From Bryobacterales bacterium (GTDB taxonomy: Bacteria > Acidobacteriota > Terriglobia > Bryobacterales > Bryobacteraceae): a DNA stretch of 64,000 bases. Each line of letters begins with the position of its first letter. Positions within the stretch are counted from its first letter, which is position 1. The position numbers were made by a program, and so were the translations under genes. The DNA lies in contig JADJWL010000010.1 of assembly GCA_016716385.1 (NCBI GenBank), positions 62,001 to 126,000 on the forward strand. Direction: 5' to 3'. Below are positions 8,526-17,019 of this stretch, one piece after another. The notes under the pieces are model-generated. The model was given only the letters and a program-made list of their open reading frames with translations, was not told the origin of the DNA and searched no databases.

Positions 8526-10837
8526 CGTCGGGCGACCTCCTTCTGACCCTCCTCGCCCCGTCGCGACTGGAACGGGAGGCTGTGCACAATCTCGTGGACC
8601 AGATCCTGACACCGGTTGCCGGATGCCGCCAGCTTGCGCTGGATCGCGTTGACGCTCTGCCGGTCATAGCGCTCCATGCCCCTGCCCAGGGCATAGGTCA
8701 GCATCTTCTCAATCATATTACGGCTGAAGTCGGGCAGTTCCTCCTTCAGGACCACCCGCATCTCAGCCGGAGTGTTGAAAGACTTCCCGTTCGGCAGGGT
8801 TCCCGCCGGGTCGATGGGAAACTTGCCGTCCTCGGTCCGCCACTTGCCGACGGCATCGTAGTTCTCCAGGCCAAAGCCGAGCACGTCCATGCGACTGTGG
8901 CACGACGCGCACACGGCGTTCGACCTGTGCTTTTCCAACTGCTGCCGCAGCGACCCCGCGTTGCCGACCGAGGCTTCGTCGAGCGCCGGCACGTCCGGCG
9001 GAGGCGGCGGGGGCGGCGTGCCGAGGATGTTCTCGAGCAGGTACTTGCCACGGATCACCGGCGAGGTGCGCGTCGGGTAGCTGGACACGGTCAGGATGCT
9101 CGCATGGCCCAGAATGCCGCCGCGCTCGGGCGTCGAGAACTCGACCTTGCGGAACTCGCCGCCGCGCACACCCTGGATGCCGTAGTGCTTCGCCAGCCGC
9201 TCGTTGATGAAGCTGAACGGGGCGTCGAGGAAATCGGCGAGGGGCCGGTTCTCACGCAGCATCGCGTCGAAGAAGTACCGCGTCTCGGCTTTCATGTCGT
9301 CGCGCAACTCCGGACCCCATTCGGGGAACTTGTCCGGGTCGGGATTGACGCTATCGAGGTTGCGCGTTTCGAGCCACTGGCCCGCGAAATTCTCCGCCAG
9401 CGCCGCCGACCTCGGGTCTGCGAGCAGGCGCTTCACCTGGGCGTCCAGTGCGCCCGGTGAGCGCAGTTTGCGGGCTTCGGCCAGGCTGAGCAGCTCATCG
9501 TCCGGCATGCTGCTCCACAGGAAGTAGCTGAGCCGGGACGCCAGTTCGAACTCGGAGACCGGGTGAATCTTAGCCGGATCGTTCGGGTCCGGATCGCGCT
9601 CGATGCGGAACAGGAAGTGCGGCGAGACGAGAACCGCCTGAATCGCCACCTGGATGCCTTGTTCGACCGACTGCCCCTCGTCGCGAGCGAGATCGACGAA
9701 GCGCATCAGGTCGCGCACTTCGCTCTTCGCCACGGGCCGCCGGTACGCGCGGCGCGCGAGCGTCGCCAGGATGCGCTCCACGCACGCCGTGCCCGAGGCC
9801 GGATCGCAGACGAGGATCCGCTTGCGGCTCGCCGGCTCCACCTTCGCCGGAAACGGCCCGATGAAGGTGATCGAGTCGAGATACTTGTTGTCCTTGGAGC
9901 TGTAGATCTTCTTTTCGTCGAGAGTGTGAACGAATTCGTCGCCGATGAAGCCGGCGCGGAACACGTGGTCGCCCGCGGGCAGCACCAGGCGCATCTCGGC
10001 GTCGGAATACGGGTTGAAGTAGACCAGCCCGGACGGCTTGGTCTCGACGTCGATCGAGTGCAGCAGCTTGCCGTCGATCCAGAAGCCGAGCGTGACGGGC
10101 ATGGCGTCCGCGGCGCGTTCGCCGGGCATGCCGATGCGGACGATGTATTCACCGTCCCACTGGAGGCGGTGTGAGGCTTCGATCGTGCTGCGGTCGATGC
10201 GGCGAATGGCCTTGTCTCGCGCGTGGTACATCGCTTCGAGCGGCTTCTTTGGCAGCGGATTGGCTCCGATGGCGCGGGCGGCGATGGTTTCCGCGGCGTC
10301 GAGGTACTTCTCCATCAGGACCGGCGAAATCGTCAGGACATCGCCGATGTTGTCGAAGCCGTGACCGGAGTCATCGGCGGGGAAGTCGTGCTCGGCGCGG
10401 AAGTCGACCGCGAGCAGGTCACGGATGGTGTTCGAGTACTCGGCGCGGTTCAGACGGCGCGCGGTGACGCGTCCGGGGTCGGGTTTCAGGTTGCGGTCGG
10501 CGCGCTCGAACTCGGCGTGGACGAACTCCATGACCGCCTGAATCTGTTCGGCGGGAGGCTTGGGCACGCCTGGAGGCGGCATCTTGCCGGTGCGGATCTT
10601 CTGAATCACCTGCTCCCACTCGTCGCGATGGCTGGCGAGCGAACCAGGACCGAGAAACGGCCGGATGTTCAAGCCGCCCGAGGCGTTGCGGTCGTTGTGG
10701 CAGGGCGTGCAGGAGGAGCGCAGAACGGGGGTAACGGTCTTCTCGAAGCTCCCCGGCGTGTTGGCGGGAGGAGCAGCCAGCAGAAGTCCGATCGCGGGCG
10801 CGGCGATGAAGACACGGAGAGCGTTCGTCTGGCGCAC
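8522..10837 (-). CDS. DUF1592/DUF1587/DUF1588/DUF1585 domain cytochrome c
   Basis: This 771-residue exported protein starts at a GTG and has a signal peptide (residues 8-23). An N-terminal planctomycete cytochrome c domain follows, with heme motif CTPCH near residue 43. DUF1587 is represented by TARRLNRAEYSNTIRDLLAVD and GFDNIGDVL, then a carbohydrate-binding-like middle part, DUF1595/DUF1592 (YRRPVAKSEV, LASRLSYFLWSSMPDDELL), DUF1588 (RGGILGHASILTVSSYPTRTSPV) and DUF1585 at the end. A second heme motif, CASCH, sits near residue 643. It heads a same-strand operon with DUF1552, a nucleoside hydrolase and a gluzincin peptidase. The DUF1592-DUF1552 pair is well known in Planctomycetes, Verrucomicrobia and Solibacter relatives but its reaction is not established. 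Confidence 0.93.
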   Translation of the reverse strand: MRQTNALRVFIAAPAIGLLLAAPPANTPGSFEKTVTPVLRSSCTPCHNDRNASGGLNIRPFLGPGSLASHRDEWEQVIQKIRTGKMPPPGVPKPPAEQIQAVMEFVHAEFERADRNLKPDPGRVTARRLNRAEYSNTIRDLLAVDFRAEHDFPADDSGHGFDNIGDVLTISPVLMEKYLDAAETIAARAIGANPLPKKPLEAMYHARDKAIRRIDRSTIEASHRLQWDGEYIVRIGMPGERAADAMPVTLGFWIDGKLLHSIDVETKPSGLVYFNPYSDAEMRLVLPAGDHVFRAGFIGDEFVHTLDEKKIYSSKDNKYLDSITFIGPFPAKVEPASRKRILVCDPASGTACVERILATLARRAYRRPVAKSEVRDLMRFVDLARDEGQSVEQGIQVAIQAVLVSPHFLFRIERDPDPNDPAKIHPVSEFELASRLSYFLWSSMPDDELLSLAEARKLRSPGALDAQVKRLLADPRSAALAENFAGQWLETRNLDSVNPDPDKFPEWGPELRDDMKAETRYFFDAMLRENRPLADFLDAPFSFINERLAKHYGIQGVRGGEFRKVEFSTPERGGILGHASILTVSSYPTRTSPVIRGKYLLENILGTPPPPPPPDVPALDEASVGNAGSLRQQLEKHRSNAVCASCHSRMDVLGFGLENYDAVGKWRTEDGKFPIDPAGTLPNGKSFNTPAEMRVVLKEELPDFSRNMIEKMLTYALGRGMERYDRQSVNAIQRKLAASGNRCQDLVHEIVHSLPFQSRRGEEGQKEVARR

Positions 10838-10922
10838 GGCAGTATTCTCTTAATTCTAGCCCGCGCGCCACCGCTGTGCAAAGACGGCAGCGGGCCGGGG
10901 GGCGCCGCCCAATAGAAGCCGA

Positions 10923-10950
10923 TTGAGCGCCAAGGGAGACGCGTGATAAA
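10923..10950 (+). promoter_or_regulatory. possible sigma70-like promoter
   Basis: TTGAGC (10923-10928) and GATAAA (10945-10950) are separated by 16 bases, each matching four of six consensus positions. This would place transcription about 20 bases before the GTG start of the TIGR03437/LVIVD gene. It is a weak match within the only 140-base divergent gap of this part, so treat it as a candidate only. Confidence 0.25.
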
Positions 10951-10977
10951 CTCTAGCGTCGGGGGGAGGGCACCTGC

Positions 10978-12786
10978 GTGCGTCTTGGTCTGATACTGCT
11001 GTCCTTACAGGTTCATGCCGTGCTGGTGGCTCAGCCGGGCATCAATGCGCTCGTAAACGGGGCGAGTAACGGGACTGGCGTTGCCCCTGGCTCGTTCGCG
11101 ACGATTTACGGCACGGGGCTCGCTTCAGGCACGGCCACCGCCTCGGATGCCTCCCTCGGGACCAGTCTCGGCGGAGTGACCGTGACCGTCAACGGACGCC
11201 AGGCGCCGCTCTACTTCGTCCGGCAGGATCAGATCAACTTCCAGGTGCCCTTTGGGACAGTCATCGGTTCCGCCAGCGCGATCGTCCAGACCGGCGGGCA
11301 ATTCAGCGCTCCGTTCGCGTTTGAGGTGTTGCCGGCCGCGCCCGGCATCCTCGTCTTCGGCGACAACCGCGCCGTGGCCCAGAATCAGGATGGTTCGCTG
11401 AATACGGCCGACAATCCCGCTCTTCCCGGAACTGCCCTCGTCGCCTACCTCACCGGTCAGGGCGCCCTCGACAACTCGCTCGACGACGGCGCTCCCGCCG
11501 CCGCTGACCCCCTCTCGCGGGCGGCGCAGCCTTCATCGGCATCGATCGGCGGCCAGAACGCGCCAATCGCGTTCCTCGGTCTGACTCCGGGGTTTGTCGG
11601 TTTGCTGCAGGCCAATCTCACCGTGCCCGCTCTCGCCCCGGGCGACTATCCTCTGGTGGTGAGCATCGGCGGCCGGTCGAGCAATGCTCCCGTGGTCTCC
11701 GTTGGCTCGGCGGCTTCCGGTTTGCTCTCCCGCCTCGGCGCAACCGACACCGGGGGCGGCAACGTCAATGTCCAGGTAGACGGCGGCTTTGCCTATGTCT
11801 GCTCCAACGGCGGAGTCGCGGTGGTCGACGTCGCCAATCCGGCGGACCCCCGCTTCTTGAACCTCTTCGGCGGCACGACTGGGTTCTGCCGCATCCGGGA
11901 CGGTCAATTGGCTTCGGCCAGCGGCACCCAGTCTCCGGTTCTCAACGTTTTCTCGCTCAGCAACCCCGAACAGCCCTCCCGCATCGGCGGACCGTTCAGC
12001 CTTCCCCAGTTCGGCGCCGAGTTCAATTTCGTCAACTCCTATGCGGTCTTCACCACCGTCTGGTTCTCCTTCTCCTCGAACCCGAACCGCATCTTCCGCC
12101 AGCAGGGCGACCTCTTCTCGGTCAATCTCACGGACCCCACCCGGCCTACGCTCGGCAATACGCTCCGTCCCGACGGAGCCAACCCGGCATCGACCAACGA
12201 GTCCCCGTACTTCAGTGCGATCCACCCGGCCCCCGACACCCTCCTCCTGCTCAGCACCACAAACACCGGCGCCGACACGTCGTCGGGTCTCGGGCGCATG
12301 GTCGTGGCGGACGTGAGCGATCCCTCCAATCTTCGTGCCGTCCGCCAAGTCAGCGTTCCCCGCACGAACACCCTCAATTGCGGCGCGTTGGAGGGCACGA
12401 CGGCTCTCGTCGTCGGGAACACCACCAGTTGGCAAAGTCCGGGCGATTTTGCGATCCGGGGCAACGTGACACTGACCACTTTCGATCTGTCTGATCCCCG
12501 GAATCCCCGCGCGGTCGCGACCAGCGTGACCAACGTCCGCAACACCTTTACCGCTCCTGCCTGCGTCGCGCTCGGAGGCGGCTGGTTTGCCTATGCATCC
12601 TTCCTCACCCCGGAGAACGCCAGCGATACCGCGATCGTGGTGGTGGATGCCCGCGACCCCGGGAATCCCGGCATTGCCAGCACCCTCGCCCTGCCGGACT
12701 TGGTTGAACGCGGCCTGTCCGTCTCCGGTGACGTGCTCTACGCGGTCACCAGAACCGGCCTCACGACGTACCGCATACGTCGCTGA
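10978..12786 (+). CDS. TIGR03437 domain / LVIVD-repeat beta-propeller secreted protein
   Basis: The protein has 602 residues and begins at a GTG preceded by GGAGGG with a 7-base spacer. After a short signal peptide comes the Solibacter-type TIGR03437 domain (about residues 20-245), with its signature APGSFATIYGTGLASG, a PLYFVRQDQINFQVP segment and the later ALVAYLTGQGALD. This domain is usually at the C terminus, so its N-terminal position here is unusual. The rest contains repeats of the LVIVD type, in which a strand ending VVDV or VADV is followed by a ..DPxxPR/NPR.. turn (for example VAVVDVANPADPRF and MVVADVSDPSNLRAV). These form surface beta-propellers. Its role is unknown; adhesion or display at the cell surface is an inference from these domains. 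It is transcribed alone. Confidence 0.85.
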   Translation: MRLGLILLSLQVHAVLVAQPGINALVNGASNGTGVAPGSFATIYGTGLASGTATASDASLGTSLGGVTVTVNGRQAPLYFVRQDQINFQVPFGTVIGSASAIVQTGGQFSAPFAFEVLPAAPGILVFGDNRAVAQNQDGSLNTADNPALPGTALVAYLTGQGALDNSLDDGAPAAADPLSRAAQPSSASIGGQNAPIAFLGLTPGFVGLLQANLTVPALAPGDYPLVVSIGGRSSNAPVVSVGSAASGLLSRLGATDTGGGNVNVQVDGGFAYVCSNGGVAVVDVANPADPRFLNLFGGTTGFCRIRDGQLASASGTQSPVLNVFSLSNPEQPSRIGGPFSLPQFGAEFNFVNSYAVFTTVWFSFSSNPNRIFRQQGDLFSVNLTDPTRPTLGNTLRPDGANPASTNESPYFSAIHPAPDTLLLLSTTNTGADTSSGLGRMVVADVSDPSNLRAVRQVSVPRTNTLNCGALEGTTALVVGNTTSWQSPGDFAIRGNVTLTTFDLSDPRNPRAVATSVTNVRNTFTAPACVALGGGWFAYASFLTPENASDTAIVVVDARDPGNPGIASTLALPDLVERGLSVSGDVLYAVTRTGLTTYRIRR

Positions 12787-12937
12787 GAATCCGACTCGGT
12801 CCTGGCCCGGAGGCTTGGTGGGACCGTTGCGACGCACTCCGAACCGGTCCGGTCGGGCGACCTGATTTCCCCTCTCCGGGCAGTTTGCTGTCCCGCGCGG
12901 CGCGGCTTCGGGCCCCGCCGCTGCCCCGATTCGGCGG

Positions 12938-12972
12938 TGAGCCAGCAACCGGACGGCCTGGCTCAGCTTTTT
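12938..12972 (+). terminator. rho-independent terminator candidate
   Basis: A perfect 8-base-pair stem, TGAGCCAG (12938-12945) with CTGGCTCA (12958-12965), encloses a 12-base loop and is followed by five T residues at 12968-12972. It would end transcripts of the beta-propeller gene, although it lies about 150 bases after that stop codon. The rest of the 216-base convergent gap (12787-13002) shows no gene. Confidence 0.6.
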
Positions 12973-13002
12973 CGTGAGCGCCGAGGCCATCTGGGGTGTC
13001 CG

Positions 13003-13475
13003 CTAACGCTCTTCGTGGCACGCCGCACAGTCATTGCGGGCTTTTGACGCGGCATGACACGCCATGCAGGAACTCATGTTGTGGATCACTTCTTTGGTGA
13101 TCAAGTCGCGCTCGCGAACCGGCCCGTGGCACTTCTCGCACGTTACTCCTGCCGTCGTGTGCACACGGTGGCTGAAGTACACGTAAGCGGAAGCTGGTAG
13201 ATGCGGACCCACGGGACCGGCTTGTTCTCCCTGGCAGCAGCAGCCACCTTCCGAATGTGGGGGCTATCCGCCTTGATCGTCTGGTGGCAACTCATGCAGG
13301 TGCTCTCCGCCGGAAGCCCCATAAGCTCGCCCGGATCGGCGTTCTTGTGGCATGAGTTGCACTTGAGTCCGAGAGCCACGTGCTTCTTGTGACTATAGGG
13401 AACCGGCTGCTCGTGGCCGTATAATGCAGCGGCCAGCAAAACGAATCCGGCAACTCCTGGCATCACCCTGGTCAT
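13003..13475 (-). pseudogene. pentaheme cytochrome c3/c7-like protein, frame-broken
   Basis: Joined across one frame break, the gene encodes about 157 residues. There is an N-terminal signal sequence (VAGFVLLAAALYG) and five heme motifs in order: CNSCH (from residue 39) and CMSCH in the first frame, then CEKCH, CMACH and CAACH in the second. The break lies at 13186-13187, inside what should read PWVRIYQLPxYVYFSHRVH, a segment characteristic of c7/c3-type cytochromes. The length (473 bases) fits a single missing base. The protein would be a small periplasmic electron carrier. It follows the PQQ-type sugar dehydrogenase on the same strand after 94 bases and may accept its electrons. A sequencing error is as likely as true decay, because all five heme sites are intact. 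Confidence 0.82.
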
Positions 13476-13569
13476 AACGCCGTGTGCGAGTGTTCAGCGC
13501 GGATCTCGGAGTCAGCGGCACGATCCACTTGCTCCAGGTCGTTCCCGCTTCCGGGTCGTCCAAAGCGGA

Positions 13570-14787
13570 TCACTTGGGAGTCACATGGATCAACGCGCCG
13601 GGATTGTTGTCTTCCAGGAGCCACAGGGAACCGTCCGGGGCCTGCGCCACGTCGCGAATGCGTTTGCCGACATCCCACCGCTCGGCCGTCCTGGCGCCGC
13701 CCTTCCCATCGAACAGGAGGCGAGTGAGCGTATGGCTACCCAAGCCGCTGACGAAGCCGCTGCCGTCCCACTGCGGGAACGTCTGCTTCCCGCGGTAGAA
13801 CATCAGGTTGCCCGGCGCGATCACGGGGGTCCAATAGATCACTGGCTTCGCGAATTCGGGCCGCGAGTCGTGACTCGGAATGGGCACCTCGTTATAGTTC
13901 ACGCCGAAGGAGACCACCGGCCAGCCGTAATTCTTGCCCTTCTCAATCAGGTTCAGTTCGTCGCCGCCGCGCGGGCCATGCTCCACCTCCCACAATTCGC
14001 CCGCTGGCGAGAATGCCAAACCATAGGGTGCGCGGAAGCCGCTCGCCCAAGTCTCGGCCGGCGTCAGGTTCTCGCCGGGAAAGGTGTAGGTGCTCACCAC
14101 GGGCGCCTTCTTGGCGCCCTCAGAGTCGCGGGGCGGATCGATCAGCGGAATGGTGCGAGCGCCGGTCTTGCCGTAGTTGGGGTTGTCCGGGTGCGGTTTG
14201 CCGTCGAGCGTCAGATGCAGAATCTTGCCGACGGGCTGGTTCGGATCCTGCGCCGGAGTCATGCGCTGTCGATCGCCAACGCTCATGAACAAAGACTTGC
14301 CGTCCGGCGCGAAAGCGATCTGGCCACCCGCCTGACCGCCCATGCCCCTGGGCATCTGGCGCCAGATCACCGCGAAGTTTTCCAGCCTGGGCACACGCCC
14401 GGCATCCAACTTGGCGCGAGCCAGCGCCTGGCCGCCACCGTAGTCGCCCGGCTCAATGTATGTGATGTAGATGCTCTGATCGGTGGCGTAGGTGGGCGAG
14501 ACGAAGACGCCGAGCATGCCGTTCTGGCGTTGCCAGAAGACGGCCGGCGTATTCTGCAAAGGCGCAATCTTCCGTCCCTCGGCCGATACCAGCCAAATAG
14601 GACCGATCTTCTCGGTCACCAGCATGCGCCCGTCCGGCAGGAACGCAATTCTCCAAGGCAGCCCGAAGTTGGCCGTCTCCGTCATCTTAAACGGTAGCGT
14701 GGCCTCGGGCTTCTGATTGCCCATGTTCACCTGGGCCCAACCTCCCGCTGCCAGGCTGAGAAGCAGCGCCGCTTGCGCCAGTTTCAT
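13570..14787 (-). CDS. PQQ-dependent sugar dehydrogenase (Asd/GdhB-like)
   Basis: The 405-residue protein has a signal peptide (MKLAQAALLLSLAAGGWAQ) followed by a six-bladed propeller of the soluble aldose sugar dehydrogenase family. Diagnostic segments are PWRIAFLPDGRMLVTEK near the start, GGQIAFAPDGKSLFMSVGD, GFRAPYGLAFSPAGELWEVEHGP and the PQQ/calcium region GGDELNLIEKGKNYGWP. It oxidises aldoses to lactones in the periplasm with PQQ as cofactor. An earlier in-frame ATG at 14793 sits 1 base from the ribosome site, whereas the ATG at 14787 has AAGGAG at the ideal 7 bases, so I chose 14787. No PQQ synthesis gene is in the window. The downstream pentaheme cytochrome is a plausible electron acceptor. 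Confidence 0.92.
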   Translation of the reverse strand: MKLAQAALLLSLAAGGWAQVNMGNQKPEATLPFKMTETANFGLPWRIAFLPDGRMLVTEKIGPIWLVSAEGRKIAPLQNTPAVFWQRQNGMLGVFVSPTYATDQSIYITYIEPGDYGGGQALARAKLDAGRVPRLENFAVIWRQMPRGMGGQAGGQIAFAPDGKSLFMSVGDRQRMTPAQDPNQPVGKILHLTLDGKPHPDNPNYGKTGARTIPLIDPPRDSEGAKKAPVVSTYTFPGENLTPAETWASGFRAPYGLAFSPAGELWEVEHGPRGGDELNLIEKGKNYGWPVVSFGVNYNEVPIPSHDSRPEFAKPVIYWTPVIAPGNLMFYRGKQTFPQWDGSGFVSGLGSHTLTRLLFDGKGGARTAERWDVGKRIRDVAQAPDGSLWLLEDNNPGALIHVTPK

Positions 14788-14794
14788 GGTCATT

Positions 14795-14800
14795 CTCCTT
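14795..14800 (-). promoter_or_regulatory. ribosome binding site fixing the sugar dehydrogenase start
   Basis: AAGGAG on the minus strand lies 7 bases before the ATG at 14787 but overlaps functionally with the alternative ATG at 14793, which would be only 1 base away. The spacing therefore favours 14787. Confidence 0.7.
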
Positions 14801-14821
14801 GTTGCGCCTCTGTAGATAGGA

Positions 14822-14838
14822 TGTAGTCTAAGTATACA
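14822..14838. promoter_or_regulatory. possible operator dyad
   Basis: A 17-base imperfect palindrome, TGTAnnCTAAGnnTACA, lies in the divergent gap between the sugar dehydrogenase and the unknown gene at 15008, about 30 bases upstream of the dehydrogenase start. Six of eight base pairs match. Its position and symmetry suggest a repressor site, but no adjacent regulator gene is present and the rest of the gap (14801-15007) shows nothing else recognisable. Confidence 0.25.
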
Positions 14839-15007
14839 AGTCGAACGGTACTCCGAAAATCGCGATTCGGCGCCCCATGCTGAGCGTCGCCGGGGTCACA
14901 GCGACAAATAATTTTCTAACCACAACAAAACACAAGCTTTCTCCCAGGCGCCCCGCACCCGTCCGCTTGACCAGCCCTGCCATCCTGAAAGCGAACGGAC
15001 TCCCCCC

Positions 15008-15695
15008 ATGGCCACTGGAACGCAGATCGCCGTCAACCGCCGTAACGCCCGGCGTTGCACCGGTCCGCGGATCCCCGAAGGCAAGGCCGCGTCGCCGCCA
15101 AATGCCTCCGTCACCGGACTCTTCTCCCGGCACGTCGTCCTGACCGGCGTCGAAGATCCCGCCGAGTTCCAGGCCCTCCTCGACGGCTTGATCGAGGATT
15201 TTCAGCCGCAGTCCGCACACCAGCAGGCAGTTGTGGCTCTCCCGGCGCATCGCCCGCATGGAGTGCGCCATCGCCCAATTGCAAAGCGACGAAGCCTGGC
15301 GGAAATTCTGGGGATCTCAGCCTCTCCCCGACGACCCCGCCGGGCACGTTCTTGCCGAGACCTGGACCGCCGACGCCTCCGGCAGCCGGATCCTGGAGCG
15401 GCTCCAGGAGCACGCCGCCATCGTCGAGCGCCAGATCGCCCGTGCCCTCCGCATGCTGCGCCTGGAGATGCCGCTTCGACAAAAGTGCGACATCGAACCC
15501 ATTTCTTCCGCCGAACCCGAGCCGCCCGGCAGTGACGTGCCGGCCCCTGCTCCGGAAACTGCAGAATCAGACCCAATTGCCGAAGCATCCAGCCCCCGAC
15601 CGGCGGCCTGGACCCGCTGCCTCAACACCCGCCGCCGCGCTCCGCGGCTGAAAACGTTCCTGGAAATGAGGCGGAACCGGCGCCGTGCTGCCTGA
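15008..15695 (+). pseudogene. unknown family with N-terminal GPRxxEGKAxSxxNA motif, frame-broken
   Basis: The N terminus carries a recognisable signature, NRRNARRCTGPRIPEGKAAS followed by NASVTGLFSRHVVL. It belongs to a family of about 200-250 residues that is frequent in Solibacter-type genomes and of unknown function; there is no signal peptide or membrane segment. After HQQAVV, near 15228-15234, the coding frame changes. The family-like continuation, WLSRRIARMECAIAQLQSDEAWRKFW, lies in the next frame and runs to a TGA at 15695, ending in a basic tail (RRAPRLKTFLEMRRNRRRAA). The length is one base over a multiple of three. No neighbour gives a clue to function. Ordinary tools would report two overlapping ORFs here. 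Confidence 0.65.
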
Positions 15696-15711
15696 TCGCA
15701 GCGGCGGAAGC

Positions 15712-17019
15712 CTAATTCCTGCCGTTGACGCGCTCGTACTCGCGGTAGGATTCGTCGAGCAGCTCCACCACGTGGGCGACGCTCTGGTTCCTGCCGTGAA
15801 TCCGGGCTCCGGCGCTCAACTGCAGCATGCAGCCGGGATTGGCCGTCACGATCATCTCCGCGCCCGTGCTGTTGACGTAGCCCATCTTCTTCTCGAGCAG
15901 GGACATCGCCATCTCGTTGTGCAACACGTTGTAGATTCCCGCGCTGCCGCAGCAAAGATCGCTCAGCGGCATTTCCTTGAGCGTCAGGCCCGGGATCTGC
16001 CGCAGCAGGTGGCGCGGCTGCTTGCGCACCTTCTGGCCGTGCGCCAGGTGACAGGAATCCTGGTAGGTGATCGTGCGCTCGACCGGCGCCAGCTTCGGGT
16101 TCAGTTCGATCGACGCGAGGAACTCGTTCACGTCGCGGACCAGGCTCTTGAAGCGCGCCGCTTTCTCCTTATATTGCGGATCGTGCTCGAGCAGTTCGTC
16201 GTACTCCTTGAGCGTGGATCCGCAGCCGCCGGCATTGGTGATCACGGCATCGAACTGATCCGCGAGGATCGCGTCGACGTTGCGCCGGGCGAGCCTCCGC
16301 GCCTCCTCCCGCATTCCCGCATGGACATGCAGCGCGCCGCAGCACGTCTGGTCCGCCGGGAGCACGACGTCGCAGCCGTTGCGCTGCAGCACGCGCACAG
16401 TGGCCTCGTTCAGCCGCGCGAACGACACGTTGGCGATGCAACCGGCCAGGAACGCGACGCGATGCCGCCGCTCTCCCTCGGCGGGAAACGTCTTGCCGAT
16501 CTGGCTGAAGAAGAAGGGAGGTTCGGCGGGTGGAGCAAGCTGCTCGATCCTGCCGAGGTCGCCGAACAGCTTCAGCAGACCGGAAGTCCGCACGAGCTTC
16601 TGCATCCCGCTGGCTTCGTAGAGGTAGATCAGCGCGCCCGCGATCCGCAGCAGCACCGGCGACCGCAGCAGCGGGCCGAAGACGAATCCGCGCACCGCAC
16701 GCGCCAGGAAACTGCCGGGCGCGGTGGCCGCGATGTGCGCCCGCGCCGCTTCCACCAGCTTGCCGTATTGCACGCCCGAAGGGCAGGCGGTCTCGCATCC
16801 GCGGCACGCCAGGCACAGGTCGATGTGCTCCTGGTAGGACGGCGTCACCGGGGCGCCGTTGTGGACCTGCACCATCTGGTAAATGCGTCCGCGCGGGGAG
16901 TCCATTTCGAGCCCCAGCTCGCGGTAGGTCGGGCAGGCGTTCAGGCACAGCCCGCAATGGACACACTTGTCGAGGTCGGCCTGCTGCGGCTTGTCAAATT
17001 CGAGAAAAGAGTCGCCCAC
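15712..17019 (-). CDS. glcF: glycolate oxidase iron-sulfur subunit
   Basis: The 435-residue protein has two bacterial-ferredoxin [4Fe-4S] motifs near its N terminus, CVHCGLCLNACP (about residue 19) and CLACRGCETACP (about residue 69). Two CCG domains follow, seen as QTCCGALHVHAG and DLCCGSAGIYNV. This is the GlcF architecture: an electron-transfer subunit of the membrane-associated glycolate dehydrogenase that oxidises glycolate to glyoxylate. Its start overlaps the end of glcE by 26 bases on the same strand, so the two are translationally coupled. The flavin subunit GlcD is not nearby. The homologous LutA/LldE lactate proteins carry CCG domains too, but the GlcE neighbour favours glycolate oxidase. 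Confidence 0.92.
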   Translation of the reverse strand: MGDSFLEFDKPQQADLDKCVHCGLCLNACPTYRELGLEMDSPRGRIYQMVQVHNGAPVTPSYQEHIDLCLACRGCETACPSGVQYGKLVEAARAHIAATAPGSFLARAVRGFVFGPLLRSPVLLRIAGALIYLYEASGMQKLVRTSGLLKLFGDLGRIEQLAPPAEPPFFFSQIGKTFPAEGERRHRVAFLAGCIANVSFARLNEATVRVLQRNGCDVVLPADQTCCGALHVHAGMREEARRLARRNVDAILADQFDAVITNAGGCGSTLKEYDELLEHDPQYKEKAARFKSLVRDVNEFLASIELNPKLAPVERTITYQDSCHLAHGQKVRKQPRHLLRQIPGLTLKEMPLSDLCCGSAGIYNVLHNEMAMSLLEKKMGYVNSTGAEMIVTANPGCMLQLSAGARIHGRNQSVAHVVELLDESYREYERVNGRN

